A stretch of 64,000 nt of DNA from Planctomyces sp. SH-PL14 (GTDB taxonomy: Bacteria; Planctomycetota; Planctomycetia; Planctomycetales; Planctomycetaceae): the NCBI RefSeq assembly GCF_001610835.1, contig NZ_CP011270.1, forward strand, positions 6,838,001-6,902,000. Direction: 5' to 3'. The position numbers were made by a program, and so were the translations under genes. The notes beneath the pieces are model-generated. The model had not been told where the DNA came from, searched no databases, and saw only the letters and a program-made list of their open reading frames with translations. Shown in pieces: positions 53,618 through 61,816 of the stretch (position 1 is its first letter; each line of letters starts with the position of its first letter).

Positions 53618-54661
53618 ATGCTGCGTTCGCGTTCGCTCGTTGCCTCGCCTCCCTGCCGTCGGAGCGGATTCACTCTGATCGAGCTCCTGGTTGTCATTGC
53701 GATCATTGCGGTGCTGGTTGCGATCCTGCTGCCGGCCGTGCAGCAGGCTCGCGAGGCGGCCCGCCAGACCGACTGCAAGAACCGCATCAAGCAGCTTGCC
53801 CTTGCGATGCATAACCACCATGAGACCTTCAGCAAGTTCCCGCGGAACTACAAGCAGGTCGGGGCGAACGCCTGGGAGGCGCTCAGCGCCAATTTTGAGC
53901 TTCTGTCTTATCTCGACGCCGCCAACCTCTACAACGCCGGCCAACAGAACATCACCAACTGGAGCTGGATCTACAACAACACCATGAACGCCGACCTGGC
54001 GGTGTTCCGTTGTCCTTCGGCTCAGTTGGGGCCAAAGCGTGGGCAGCACCCGCAGAGCTGGGACGGCCCCGGAACAAACTACGCCTGGTGCACCGGAAGC
54101 TCCACCGAAACCGTGTGGGCCGGTGACCGCTTCAACGGCCTGATCTCGTACCAGTTCGACCGGAAGATGGCGGACGCCACGGATGGGCTCTCGAACGTGA
54201 TCATGTGCGGCGAGATCCTCTCCGGCTCGGGTCAGACCGGGAGCACAGGGAAGTTTCCGAACGACATCTTCTATGTCGGAAACGGGCCGTTCAATTCGAT
54301 CGTCAACAAGGACTTCCCGACGATCAACGAGCTCAACACGATCGGCCAGGCCGCGCTGAGCGCCCCGATCGGCTTCAAGTCGAACAACGGAACGATGTGG
54401 GCTTGGTACGCCGCCGCCCAGTCGACCTTCAACGCCGCCGCTCCTCCGAACTGGCAGTATCCGACGGCCGGAGGGGACTGCTGCCCCGGCGGGGCGCACG
54501 ACTGGGGTGTCGGGATCATTCCGACCCGCAGCAAGCACACCGGTGGTTCCACGGTTGCCCTTGGGGACGGCTCCGTCCGGTTCATTCAGGACAGCATCGA
54601 CCTGCTGACCTTCCAGCGGCTCGGAAACATGAAGGACGGTAAGGCCGTCGGCGAGTTCTGA
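53618..54661 (+). CDS. DUF1559 domain protein with type IV prepilin-like N-terminus
   Basis: 347 residues from the ATG at 53618, with AGGAG at 53606-53610; a GTG two codons upstream is the alternative. [20 protein letters not shown] prepilin helix (about 17-36), then [34 protein letters not shown], the standard planctomycete start, and [30 protein letters not shown] at the end. Surface or periplasm-facing pseudopilin-like protein of unknown role. Followed by a small lipoprotein gene that often accompanies such genes in Planctomycetes. Confidence 0.93.
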   Translation: MLRSRSLVASPPCRRSGFTLIELLVVIAIIAVLVAILLPAVQQAREAARQTDCKNRIKQLALAMHNHHETFSKFPRNYKQVGANAWEALSANFELLSYLDAANLYNAGQQNITNWSWIYNNTMNADLAVFRCPSAQLGPKRGQHPQSWDGPGTNYAWCTGSSTETVWAGDRFNGLISYQFDRKMADATDGLSNVIMCGEILSGSGQTGSTGKFPNDIFYVGNGPFNSIVNKDFPTINELNTIGQAALSAPIGFKSNNGTMWAWYAAAQSTFNAAAPPNWQYPTAGGDCCPGGAHDWGVGIIPTRSKHTGGSTVALGDGSVRFIQDSIDLLTFQRLGNMKDGKAVGEF

Positions 54662-54814
54662 TTGCGAACGGGCCTACCGAGCTCTCCGTAACCGATTCGA
54701 TGCCGGCCTCCTCCCGAAACGGGCGAGTGCCGGCACCGGCATTTCTGTCTTCAGGCGACCGGGACCGGTCGGTCCGGGCCGCCGTTTCCCTCTTCTTCTC
54801 AAGGCGAATTCGCC

Positions 54815-55231
54815 ATGTCGTCCCGCGCTCTGTCTGTGCTGTTGCTCTTCCCGCTCCTGGCCGGCTGCCAGCAAGGCGTCCCCGAAAAGCAGATCGTCGT
54901 CAAAGCGTCGAACGATCCGCTGCACGAACCGCGGCAGATCCTGGAGCGGTACGCGCAGGGGCAGCCGCTCGCCAGCGAAGTGAGCTCGTTTCCCGCGATG
55001 GTGGAGAACGTCCGCAAGTCCGATCCCGAACGGGCGGACATCCTGCAGAAAGGGCTCGACGAGCTCCAGAAGGGGGGACGTGCGGCCCGAGTCACGAAGG
55101 CCAAGGAGCTTCTCGACAAGCTCAAACCGTCGATGACCGCCGCGCCCGCGGCTGCAACGCCGCCGGCCGACGCTGTTCCCGCTGAGGCTACGCCGGCCGC
55201 TGAGCCCGCTCCCGCTGAGCCGAAGCCGTAG
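54815..55231 (+). CDS. Small lipoprotein
   Basis: 138 residues. Lipobox LLAGC with Cys18 after a short hydrophobic signal MSSRALSVLLLFPLLAGC. The mature domain has helices (NDPLHEPRQILERYAQGQPL, MVENVRKSDPERADILQKGLDELQKGG) and ends in an Ala/Pro/Glu-rich tail. It resembles small planctomycete lipoproteins found immediately after DUF1559 genes. Membrane-anchored in the periplasm; role unknown. It is followed by a terminator-like hairpin that better serves the converging uxs gene. Confidence 0.8.
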   Translation: MSSRALSVLLLFPLLAGCQQGVPEKQIVVKASNDPLHEPRQILERYAQGQPLASEVSSFPAMVENVRKSDPERADILQKGLDELQKGGRAARVTKAKELLDKLKPSMTAAPAAATPPADAVPAEATPAAEPAPAEPKP

Positions 55232-55248
55232 CGTCTCCCAAAACGAAA

Positions 55249-55277
55249 CCGCCCGCGAAGCGCGGCTTTGCGGGCGG
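55249..55277 (-). terminator. Terminator downstream of uxs (leftward)
   Basis: Stem CCGCCCGC (55249-55256) / GCGGGCGG (55270-55277) followed on the minus strand by TTTCGTTTT. Also lies 18 bases after the lipoprotein stop codon. Confidence 0.6.
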
Positions 55278-55345
55278 AGTTGATTCACGACGTGGATTGA
55301 CGACGGAAGGCGAGACCGGACCGCCGGATTGGCGGCCGATCCGGC

Positions 55346-56281
55346 TCAGCCGAACTGCGTCCGGCGGTAGTACTCGATCGTCTTCGCGAGGCCCTCCTTG
55401 AGCGGAACCTTGGGTTCCCACTTCAGGATCGCCTTGGCCTTGGTAATGTCCGGCCGCCGCTGCTGCGGGTCGTCCTTCGGGAGCGGGTCGTGCTTGACCG
55501 CCGACTTCGAGCCGGTCAGCTCGAGGACCGCCTCGGCCAGCTCCAGCATCGTGTTCTCGACCGGGTTGCCGATGTTGATCGGGCCGAGGTCGACGTTCTG
55601 GTCCATCATCCGGATCAGGCCTTCGACGAGGTCGTCCACGTAGCAGAAGGAGCGGGTCTGCTTGCCGTGGCCGTAGACCGTCAGCGACTCGCCGCGGAGG
55701 GCCTGCATGATGAAGTTCGACACGACGCGGCCGTCGTTGGGATCCATCCGCGGCCCGTAGGTGTTGAAGATCCGGACGATGCGGATCGGGATCCCGTGGG
55801 CCAGGTGGTAGTTCATGCACAGGGACTCGGCGACCCGCTTCCCTTCGTCGTAGCAGCTCCGCGGTCCGAGCGGGTTCACATGGCCCCAGTAGTCTTCCTT
55901 CTGCGGATGGACCTCGGGATCGCCATACACTTCGGAGGTCGAGGTGTGGAGGATCCGGGCCCGGCAGCGGCGGGCGAGACCGAGAACGTTGATCATCCCG
56001 ACCGTCGAAGTCTTGATCGTCTTGATCGGGTTGTACTGATAGGCGACCGGCGAGGCGGGGCAGGCCAGGTTGTAGATCTGCTCCGCTTCGACGTAGAGCG
56101 GATGGACGATGTCGTGGCGGATCAGCTCGAACCGCTTGTGGTCGCGGAGGTGGTCGATGTTCTCCTTCCGGCCCGAGAAGTAGTTGTCGACGCAGATGAC
56201 GTGGTCGCCGCGCTCGAGAAGACGTTCACACAAGTGGCTTCCCAGGAAGCCCGCTCCGCCCGTCACCAGAATCTGTGCCAT
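55346..56281 (-). CDS. uxs: UDP-glucuronate decarboxylase (UDP-xylose synthase)
   Basis: 311 residues, extended SDR enzyme converting UDP-glucuronate to UDP-xylose. Rossmann [10 protein letters not shown] (8-17), [11 protein letters not shown] (32-42), [19 protein letters not shown] continuing KTS (substrate loop typical of UXS), the catalytic SCYDEGKR with Tyr-x3-Lys, and [16 protein letters not shown]. The UXS-type blocks distinguish it from UDP-galactose epimerases. Its substrate comes from Ugd (11592-12905). The epimerase gene begins 84 bases upstream on the same strand, so both may be one operon. Confidence 0.9.
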   Translation of the reverse strand: MAQILVTGGAGFLGSHLCERLLERGDHVICVDNYFSGRKENIDHLRDHKRFELIRHDIVHPLYVEAEQIYNLACPASPVAYQYNPIKTIKTSTVGMINVLGLARRCRARILHTSTSEVYGDPEVHPQKEDYWGHVNPLGPRSCYDEGKRVAESLCMNYHLAHGIPIRIVRIFNTYGPRMDPNDGRVVSNFIMQALRGESLTVYGHGKQTRSFCYVDDLVEGLIRMMDQNVDLGPINIGNPVENTMLELAEAVLELTGSKSAVKHDPLPKDDPQQRRPDITKAKAILKWEPKVPLKEGLAKTIEYYRRTQFG

Positions 56282-56364
56282 GGAATTGTCGTCGTTCAGT
56301 GGAGGTGTCCGACGGCCTCGCGGGCGGTCGGGATGGTCTTGCGATCGTCAGTGTGGCGACCCGG

Positions 56365-57351
56365 CTACGCTGTGCGCGGACCCAGGACGCGATCGGCAAA
56401 CGAGCTTACCGTGCGTTCGAGGCCGGTGGCGAGATCGACTTTCGGCGTCCAGTTCAGCTCCGTTTGGGCGCGGGCGAAGCCGATGACGTTGCTGCGGAGG
56501 TCCCCGGGGCGGGGGGGGCCGTGGAGCGGCGCCGGGACGGCGATCGGGTTTCCGCGGCGGCGGAGCTCGGCCTGGCAGAGATTTCGCAGGTGATCCGCGA
56601 GTTCGTTCACGTCCGTTTTGCGGGCCGTGCCGACGTTGAAGCTCCGGACCGGCTCCCGGAGCGGGGTCGAGAGGGCGGCGATGTTGGCGGCCGCGACGTC
56701 GTCGACATAGACGTAATCGCGGTCATAGCGGCCGTCTCCGTTGATTGTGGATGTTTCGCCACGAAACATCCTGGTGCAGAAAATCGCTACGACCCCCGCC
56801 TCGCCGTGCGGGTTCTGCCGGGGACCGTACACGTTGGAATATCGCAACGCCGCCCCCGTCAGGCCGTGCTCGCGGTTGTAGAACCGCAGATACGCCTCGC
56901 CGACGAGCTTGCTGATCCCGTAGGGGGAGACCGGATTGGCGGGATGGTCTTCGTCGGCCGGTTCGGTGACGTCGCCGTAGAGGACTCCTCCCGAGGAGGC
57001 GGCGACGATCCGTTCGGCCCGGACCGCGACGCAGGCGTCGAGGACCGAGATCAGTCCCATGATGTTGACCGAGGCGTCGAACTGCGGATCGCGGACGGAT
57101 CGGCTGACCGACATCTGCGCCGCCTGATGGCTGACCCATTGGGGGCGGAAGTCTTCGAAGGCCTGACGGGTGGTGGCGGCGTCGCGGATGTCGACTTCGT
57201 AGAAGGGAACGCCGTCCGGGATGTTGGCCCGCTCTCCGGAGGAGAGGTCATCGAGGACGGCGGGGACGTATCCCAGCCGTTGCAGTTGGTGGACGATGTG
57301 GCTGCCGATAAATCCGGCTCCGCCGGTCACCAAGACGCGCTGCCCCGCCAT
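56365..57351 (-). CDS. NAD-dependent epimerase/dehydratase (UDP-glucose 4-epimerase-like)
   Basis: 328 residues from the ATG at 57351 ([20 protein letters not shown]). Extended SDR fold: GGAGFIG (10-16), [41 protein letters not shown], and the catalytic SPYGISK with Tyr-x3-Lys, then [19 protein letters not shown] and [14 protein letters not shown]. Closest to UDP-sugar 4-epimerases; exact sugar uncertain. Likely cotranscribed with uxs for nucleotide-sugar supply. Repeat copy 6 lies upstream of its start. Confidence 0.85.
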   Translation of the reverse strand: MAGQRVLVTGGAGFIGSHIVHQLQRLGYVPAVLDDLSSGERANIPDGVPFYEVDIRDAATTRQAFEDFRPQWVSHQAAQMSVSRSVRDPQFDASVNIMGLISVLDACVAVRAERIVAASSGGVLYGDVTEPADEDHPANPVSPYGISKLVGEAYLRFYNREHGLTGAALRYSNVYGPRQNPHGEAGVVAIFCTRMFRGETSTINGDGRYDRDYVYVDDVAAANIAALSTPLREPVRSFNVGTARKTDVNELADHLRNLCQAELRRRGNPIAVPAPLHGPPRPGDLRSNVIGFARAQTELNWTPKVDLATGLERTVSSFADRVLGPRTA

Positions 57352-57463
57352 GTCGCTCGCTCTCCTTATCCGATCCGTGTCAGGACGCAGGATAGGTGGC
57401 GGCTGCAAAGTCTGAGAAGGGTGAAGTGGAAGGAGGGGCCAGGGTACTGCTGCGACGGGCCTA

Positions 57464-57801
57464 CCGGGGTCCAGGGGGAACCCCTGGTGGGGAGTGCAGA
57501 GGGGCAACGCCCCCTTGCCCGCCGGAGGCCTGGCCGTCGAGAGATGTCTGAAGGAGTGAGTGTCCAAACGCGGACAACGTGCCGGATGCCCCCTCACCAA
57601 CCCGCGGGGAATTGCAAAGCCAGCGGTGTAGATTGAGGGAGTCTTCAACGCGGGTCCCACAAAGGGGACATCCGTTGTGTACCACGGTTCCTCATGGAAG
57701 CGCCTCCGGCGGCAAGGGGCCCGTGTTGTTTTTTTTGCCCCTTGACCCAAGGCTGCCGGGGCACGTTGGGTTTGAGCTAACGAGTCGTGCCCGGCGAGAA
57801 C
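57464..57801 (-). repeat. Intergenic structured repeat, copy 6
   Basis: Begins CCGGGGTCCAGGGGG and ends with a diverged GCCCGGCGAGAAC. Stem-loops CCAGGGGGAACCCCTGG and AGGGGCAACGCCCCCT; the third stem carries a long T-rich loop (GGGGCCCGTGTTG then TTTTTTTGCCCC). The complementary A-rich type loop is in another stem of copy 1. It occupies the 57352-57824 gap; no other feature is seen there. Confidence 0.85.
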
Positions 57802-57824
57802 GCGGTTTGAGCCGATCACCCCAG

Positions 57825-58508
57825 TCACGGCTGCGTCGGCGGAATCGACATCGACCGGATCAGCGAGTGAAGCATCCCCGGAACATTCGGCACCGCCATA
57901 TGGACGCGGGCCGAGACCGCCGAGCGGGGATAGATGTTCGTGATGAAATCGAACGAGAACTCGGTCGGAGAGTGCCGGATCAGCACCGCATTGGCATACC
58001 GCCCGGAGAGCAGCGTGTCCGGAATCCGCAAGTCGCCGTAAATCTCGTCGATACTCGGAGGACCGGGGGGAGGGGCAGGGACGTTCTCCGGATGGAGCGA
58101 CTCACTGACCCCCGGGATCGTCCCCGCCTCCGGGGCAGCCCCGGGCAGCCATTCCGGCGCGTTCTCAGCGGAGGAGGCGGCCGAAGCCGAGGGGGTCGGA
58201 GGACGGTAGCGGGGCATGGCCGGCGCCCCGAACCGGTCTTCGTAGCTTTTGAGATTCTCCTGCAGCGCGTGGATCATCTGCCGGGCAACCGCCAGCGGCA
58301 GGATGACGCGGGACACGACGCGATGCGGCTCCCCCAGCCGGAGCAGGAAATCGAGCACCAACTCGTGCGTCCCGGTCAGCAGCAGGATCCCGTTCGCAAA
58401 GACACCCGCGCCGACCTCTTCGGGAACGCGGGCGCTGACGTTGCTGTGGCGAACCTGCCCCTGGAACGGAGCAGGATCTTCGGGATCGTTCTCGGGATGA
58501 CTCGACAT
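57825..58508 (-). CDS. Protein with two DUF3467 domains
   Basis: 227 residues from the ATG at 58508 (MSSHPENDPEDPAP). Two DUF3467-like halves: N-terminal VFANGILLLTGTHELVLDFLL with RVILPLAVARQMIHALQENLKSYEDRFG (about 20-90), and C-terminal GRYANAVLIRHSPTEFSFDFI with ARVHMAVPNVPGMLHSLIRSM. They are linked by a Pro/Ala-rich stretch. DUF3467 proteins are small beta-alpha proteins of unknown function, usually with one domain. Located 48 bases after a single-domain DUF3467 gene on the same strand. Cytoplasmic. Confidence 0.8.
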   Translation of the reverse strand: MSSHPENDPEDPAPFQGQVRHSNVSARVPEEVGAGVFANGILLLTGTHELVLDFLLRLGEPHRVVSRVILPLAVARQMIHALQENLKSYEDRFGAPAMPRYRPPTPSASAASSAENAPEWLPGAAPEAGTIPGVSESLHPENVPAPPPGPPSIDEIYGDLRIPDTLLSGRYANAVLIRHSPTEFSFDFITNIYPRSAVSARVHMAVPNVPGMLHSLIRSMSIPPTQP

Positions 58509-58556
58509 GGATGGCACCCCGGCCGCCGCGCGGGTCTTCAATCGTTGGGGAAGGGA

Positions 58557-58904
58557 TCAGGACTTGGCCGGTCCGTCGGTCCCGGTCAGGCGCTTGCGGA
58601 AGTCGGTCTCGACCTTGCCGAACGCCTTCTCGTGCCGCTGGACCGTCTCGGTCAGCAGGGCGGCCAGCCGCTTGGCCCAGAAGAAGTTGAGGATCACCCG
58701 CTGCGAGACCTTGAACTTCTGGATCTGGGCCAATGGATTGGGGTTCATGGCCAGATCCAGGATGACTTCCTCCGGCGTGATCGAGACCCGGCACCAGTTG
58801 GCGTAGAGCGCCGCCACATCCGAATCGTCCACATCGATGCGGATCGTGTTTTCCGCAGGGGCGTCGGCCGGGAGAGGGGAAGGAGTCTTTTTCGGGTCCG
58901 CCAT
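58557..58904 (-). CDS. DUF3467 domain protein
   Basis: 115 residues. The pattern [22 protein letters not shown] followed by [32 protein letters not shown] matches DUF3467 (YANxxxxxxSPxEFxLDF ... VILSPxxAKxLxxxLxxxIxxYExxFG). Charged N-terminal linker of about 30 residues. It lies between the formyltransferase gene (72 bases) and the two-domain DUF3467 gene (48 bases), so the three are likely one leftward operon. Function unknown. Confidence 0.85.
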   Translation of the reverse strand: MADPKKTPSPLPADAPAENTIRIDVDDSDVAALYANWCRVSITPEEVILDLAMNPNPLAQIQKFKVSQRVILNFFWAKRLAALLTETVQRHEKAFGKVETDFRKRLTGTDGPAKS

Positions 58905-58976
58905 GATCAGAGAATCCTTGCGTCAAGAGAGAGGAAGGTCGGTGCCACCGACCGGCCACTTGGACGCAAGGTCATA

Positions 58977-59834
58977 TCAGCGAACGGCTGGGAACTCAAA
59001 CCCGGTTTGCACGTTCTGCGGAAGATTCACCGTCCCGCCCGCCTCGCGGCGTCCCCGCCTCAGGGCGTCCCACTTCCACCGCAGATAGGCCGAAAGAGTC
59101 GGCTGTCCCCATTCGGCCGACGGGCGGCCCGCGGTCGGGATCGGTCGCGCCGTGCCGTTGTGGATCTCGACGAGACGCTCGGCAATGGCCGGCAGGTTCT
59201 CAAAGGTCATCCGCCGCTGGATGCCGATGTGCGACTCGGTCCATTCGTTGACCGGGGTCGTGAAGTAGCCGTACACGGGGCCGGTGTCGATCCCCGCGTC
59301 GATCTTGAGGAGCGACATCCCGACGCGGCCCAGGTCGCCGTGGACCAGGGCCCAGAAACACCCGTGAGCGTTCCGGTACTCGGGAACGATGCCGGGATGC
59401 ATGACGAAGGTCCCGGTCCGGGCCTGCTCGAAGATCCGCGGTTTGAGGATGTGCTTGCAGCACGCCAGGATCACGTCCGGCCGGGCCTGGGCGATGAACT
59501 GTTCGGCGGCCCCCCCGTTGGGCTGCGATGTTTCCAGCAGGGGGACGGGGGGCGTGGGGGCGGCGTACTGCGTCCTGAGCTCCTGGAGCCGCGCCGCCTG
59601 CCAGCGGGTGTCCCGACCGGCCCAGCGGAGACGGTACCAGAGCCGCATCAGGAGGAGGTCCGTGAACCGCAGCGCTCCTTCGCGTTCCAGCTGCCGCCGG
59701 GCTCGCTTCTGCACCTGCGTCCGGTTGTCCCGGAGGACGATCACTCCGGCCAGGTCCGAGAACGAGTTCAGCCACAGCGGCAGCCCCTCGCGGATCAGGG
59801 GGACGTCGTGGTGGCAGATCAGAAGTGTGCGCAT
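58977..59834 (-). CDS. Formyltransferase family protein (methionyl-tRNA formyltransferase-like fold)
   Basis: 285 residues from the ATG at 59834. The N10-formyl-tetrahydrofolate formyltransferase fold is seen in VMHPGIVPEYRNAHGCFWA (about 142-160, carrying the Asn-x-His and following catalytic-site pattern) and LLKIDAGIDTGPVYGY (with the Asp-type DxG). The N-terminus MRTLLICHHDVPLIREGLPLW is typical of sugar or aminosugar N-formyltransferase-like proteins. Not fmt itself, which would have a C-terminal tRNA-binding domain. Substrate unknown; polysaccharide context elsewhere suggests a sugar. Confidence 0.75.
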   Translation of the reverse strand: MRTLLICHHDVPLIREGLPLWLNSFSDLAGVIVLRDNRTQVQKRARRQLEREGALRFTDLLLMRLWYRLRWAGRDTRWQAARLQELRTQYAAPTPPVPLLETSQPNGGAAEQFIAQARPDVILACCKHILKPRIFEQARTGTFVMHPGIVPEYRNAHGCFWALVHGDLGRVGMSLLKIDAGIDTGPVYGYFTTPVNEWTESHIGIQRRMTFENLPAIAERLVEIHNGTARPIPTAGRPSAEWGQPTLSAYLRWKWDALRRGRREAGGTVNLPQNVQTGFEFPAVR

Positions 59835-60023
59835 AACATGGACCGGACCGGCGGGGGAGTGCCTGAACAAAGATGCGTCACGCCCCGCGCCTGTCCAGCG
59901 GAATGTCCGCCGAGGGGCGGGTTTGGGCCCCCCGGTCGCTGGAAGTCGCTCGATTATTTGGTTTTGGGATGAATGTCGGGAATAATGCGGTGGTGCTCTT
60001 GGTCAACGTGGCAGGAGTGGAGG

Positions 60024-60545
60024 ATGGATCAGTCTCCGGACGTCGACATTCGCAGTCTGGTGGCCAGCCACTATGCGGCGGTCTATCGGTACGCCTGTCG
60101 ACTGACCGGAAACGCGGCGGATGCCGAAGACGTCACTCAGCAGACCTTCCTGCGGGCGCAGCGAGCGCTGTCGCAGTTGCGGGACGCGGAGCGGGCGGAC
60201 CGGTGGCTCCTGCGGATCGCCCGCAATGAGTTCCTGCGCGTCCCCCGGCGTCCGCTGGCCCGCATGGAGGTTGACCTCCCCGCGCCGAGCGTCGGAGCGA
60301 AGGAGGATGCCGAGGAGGTTGCCGAGGCCCTGCGGGAGCTAGCTGAGGAGTTCCGGGTCCCCCTGCTGCTCTTCTACTTCGAAGAGTTGAGCTACCGGGA
60401 GATCGCCGAGGAGCTCGGCATCCCGCTCGGAACGGTGATGAGCCGACTGTCGCGGGGGCGGGATTACCTCCGGGAACGGCTCACTCCGGAGCCCGCGCCC
60501 GACGGGTCGGTCCCCCCGGCCGTCCGGTTTCCTCCCCGCCGTTGA
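60024..60545 (+). CDS. ECF sigma factor (RpoE-like)
   Basis: 173 residues from the ATG at 60024, preceded by GGAGTGGAGG. Region 2: LVASHYAAVYRYACRLTGNAADAEDVTQQTFL with the core-binding helix and promoter -10 segment; region 4: LLLFYFEELSYREIAEELGIPLGTVMSRLSRGR with a helix-turn-helix. Pro-rich tail. It is followed by a zinc-motif, single-membrane-span protein gene, the expected anti-sigma arrangement, 160 bases downstream. Its regulon and signal are unknown. Confidence 0.93.
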   Translation: MDQSPDVDIRSLVASHYAAVYRYACRLTGNAADAEDVTQQTFLRAQRALSQLRDAERADRWLLRIARNEFLRVPRRPLARMEVDLPAPSVGAKEDAEEVAEALRELAEEFRVPLLLFYFEELSYREIAEELGIPLGTVMSRLSRGRDYLRERLTPEPAPDGSVPPAVRFPPRR

Positions 60546-60704
60546 AAGTCTTTTCGAAAGTGTTGGTGTCGCAATCCCGCCCCATCGAGCCGCTCCTGGC
60601 ATCACGAGGACTCGACAGGAGGAACGCCGGCCGACCTTCCGGATGATCACCACCCGACAGGACTGAGTTTTCCGAGACACGTTGACCGACCCGACGAGTG
60701 CGAC

Positions 60705-61484
60705 ATGGATTGCCGTAGTGCCCTGGAGACCCTGGAGACCGTTCCGAGCCGCCGGCTTCAGGCGGAGCGGAGTGAGTTCGCGGACTTTCACACACACATC
60801 CAGTCCTGCGGGCTGTGCCGCGTCGCCTTCGATTCCCGCCGTCTGGAAGAAGACGCCCTGGTGCGGGCGCTGAGTTCCGTTCCGGTCCCCGCCGGACTGG
60901 AAAGCCGGATCTGCGACCGCCTGGACGCGGAGCCCCGGAAGCGGGGACGGCGATGGTGGAAGCTGGCCGGTGCCGGCGGGGCGGTCGTGGCGGCGGGCCT
61001 GATGCTTGGCGTCTCGTGGTCCCTGTGGACGAACGGCTGGCTGACGCTCGAACAGGTCCGTCTGGCGGTGAACGAAGCGGTGTTGCGTGTCGAACGTCCG
61101 GAGTCCGGCCCGCCGAGGGGAGCGATCCGGGACGTGACCGGACGGGAAGGGGGGACGGTTGCGGCCACGGTCTCCGATCGGGACTGGCGGTCGATGATCG
61201 CGGGGCGGCCGCCGCTGGCAATCGACGTCGATCGCCGCTGGGGTGGAGGACCCGACGCGACGGTCTACCGCTTCTCCGACGGGGCGACCCGTGTCGAGGG
61301 GGTGCTGGTGATGATTCCCCGTCGAAGAGTCGCCGCGGCTCCGCAGAATCCGGTCCCCATGTCGGTCGAGTATCTGCCGTTCCCGACCGCGAGCTGGTCC
61401 GATTCGGACTACGTCTATGTCTGCATCGCCCAGTCGGGCGATCTGGGCCGGCTCCTCCGTTCGATGTACGGAACAACGGCCTGA
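60705..61484 (+). CDS. Anti-sigma factor-like membrane protein with HxxxCxxC motif
   Basis: 259 residues. H31-x3-C35-x2-C38 (THIQSCGLC) is the zinc-binding anti-sigma (ZAS) motif, and C3 may contribute. A single membrane span follows at about 83-107 (RWWKLAGAGGAVVAAGLMLG), and the remainder would be periplasmic and could sense signals. This order, N-terminal ZAS then one span, together with the upstream ECF sigma gene, supports anti-sigma function, although only part of the ZAS sequence is recognised. The periplasmic half shows no known domain. Confidence 0.8.
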   Translation: MDCRSALETLETVPSRRLQAERSEFADFHTHIQSCGLCRVAFDSRRLEEDALVRALSSVPVPAGLESRICDRLDAEPRKRGRRWWKLAGAGGAVVAAGLMLGVSWSLWTNGWLTLEQVRLAVNEAVLRVERPESGPPRGAIRDVTGREGGTVAATVSDRDWRSMIAGRPPLAIDVDRRWGGGPDATVYRFSDGATRVEGVLVMIPRRRVAAAPQNPVPMSVEYLPFPTASWSDSDYVYVCIAQSGDLGRLLRSMYGTTA

Positions 61485-61816
61485 CGGCGGACTGGTCCGA
61501 TTCCGGACGGCTGTGGCGCGGATTGGGTACCGAACCCTGCTGTTTGTCTGTGCAACTGCCGCCGAGGCCACAGCCCCGTCGTGGAGGGGGCTGAGGCGGG
61601 AGGGCGAGGCTCCGGCCGAGCCGCAACCGTGGCGGAACTCGATTGAGACGGCTGCCGCCAGGGGCTCACCGTCCCGTATGGGCTCGACATGCACCGACGG
61701 GGACTCTCCGCGAAGCGAATTCCCGCCGCGTCAGCCCGTCTCCCAAAATAACAAACCTCGAGGCGCCTGGGGCGCCTCGAGGTCGTTGAGGGGATCCGGA
61801 ATGTCCTGAGGACCGA
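61485..61816. other. Gap between converging genes
   Basis: 332 bases with no supported gene; contains the leftward terminator at 61743-61783 serving the Cys-rich protein gene. Confidence 0.5.
61743..61783 (-). terminator. Terminator of the Cys-rich protein gene
   Basis: Perfect 13-pair stem ACCTCGAGGCGCC (61755-61767) / GGCGCCTCGAGGT (61771-61783) with loop TGG. On the minus strand it is followed by TTGTTATTTT. Confidence 0.85.

Noticed and set aside
57579-59972. Long open frame opposite the DUF3467 and formyltransferase genes
   Set aside because: It crosses repeat copy 6 and three genes with family motifs on the other strand.
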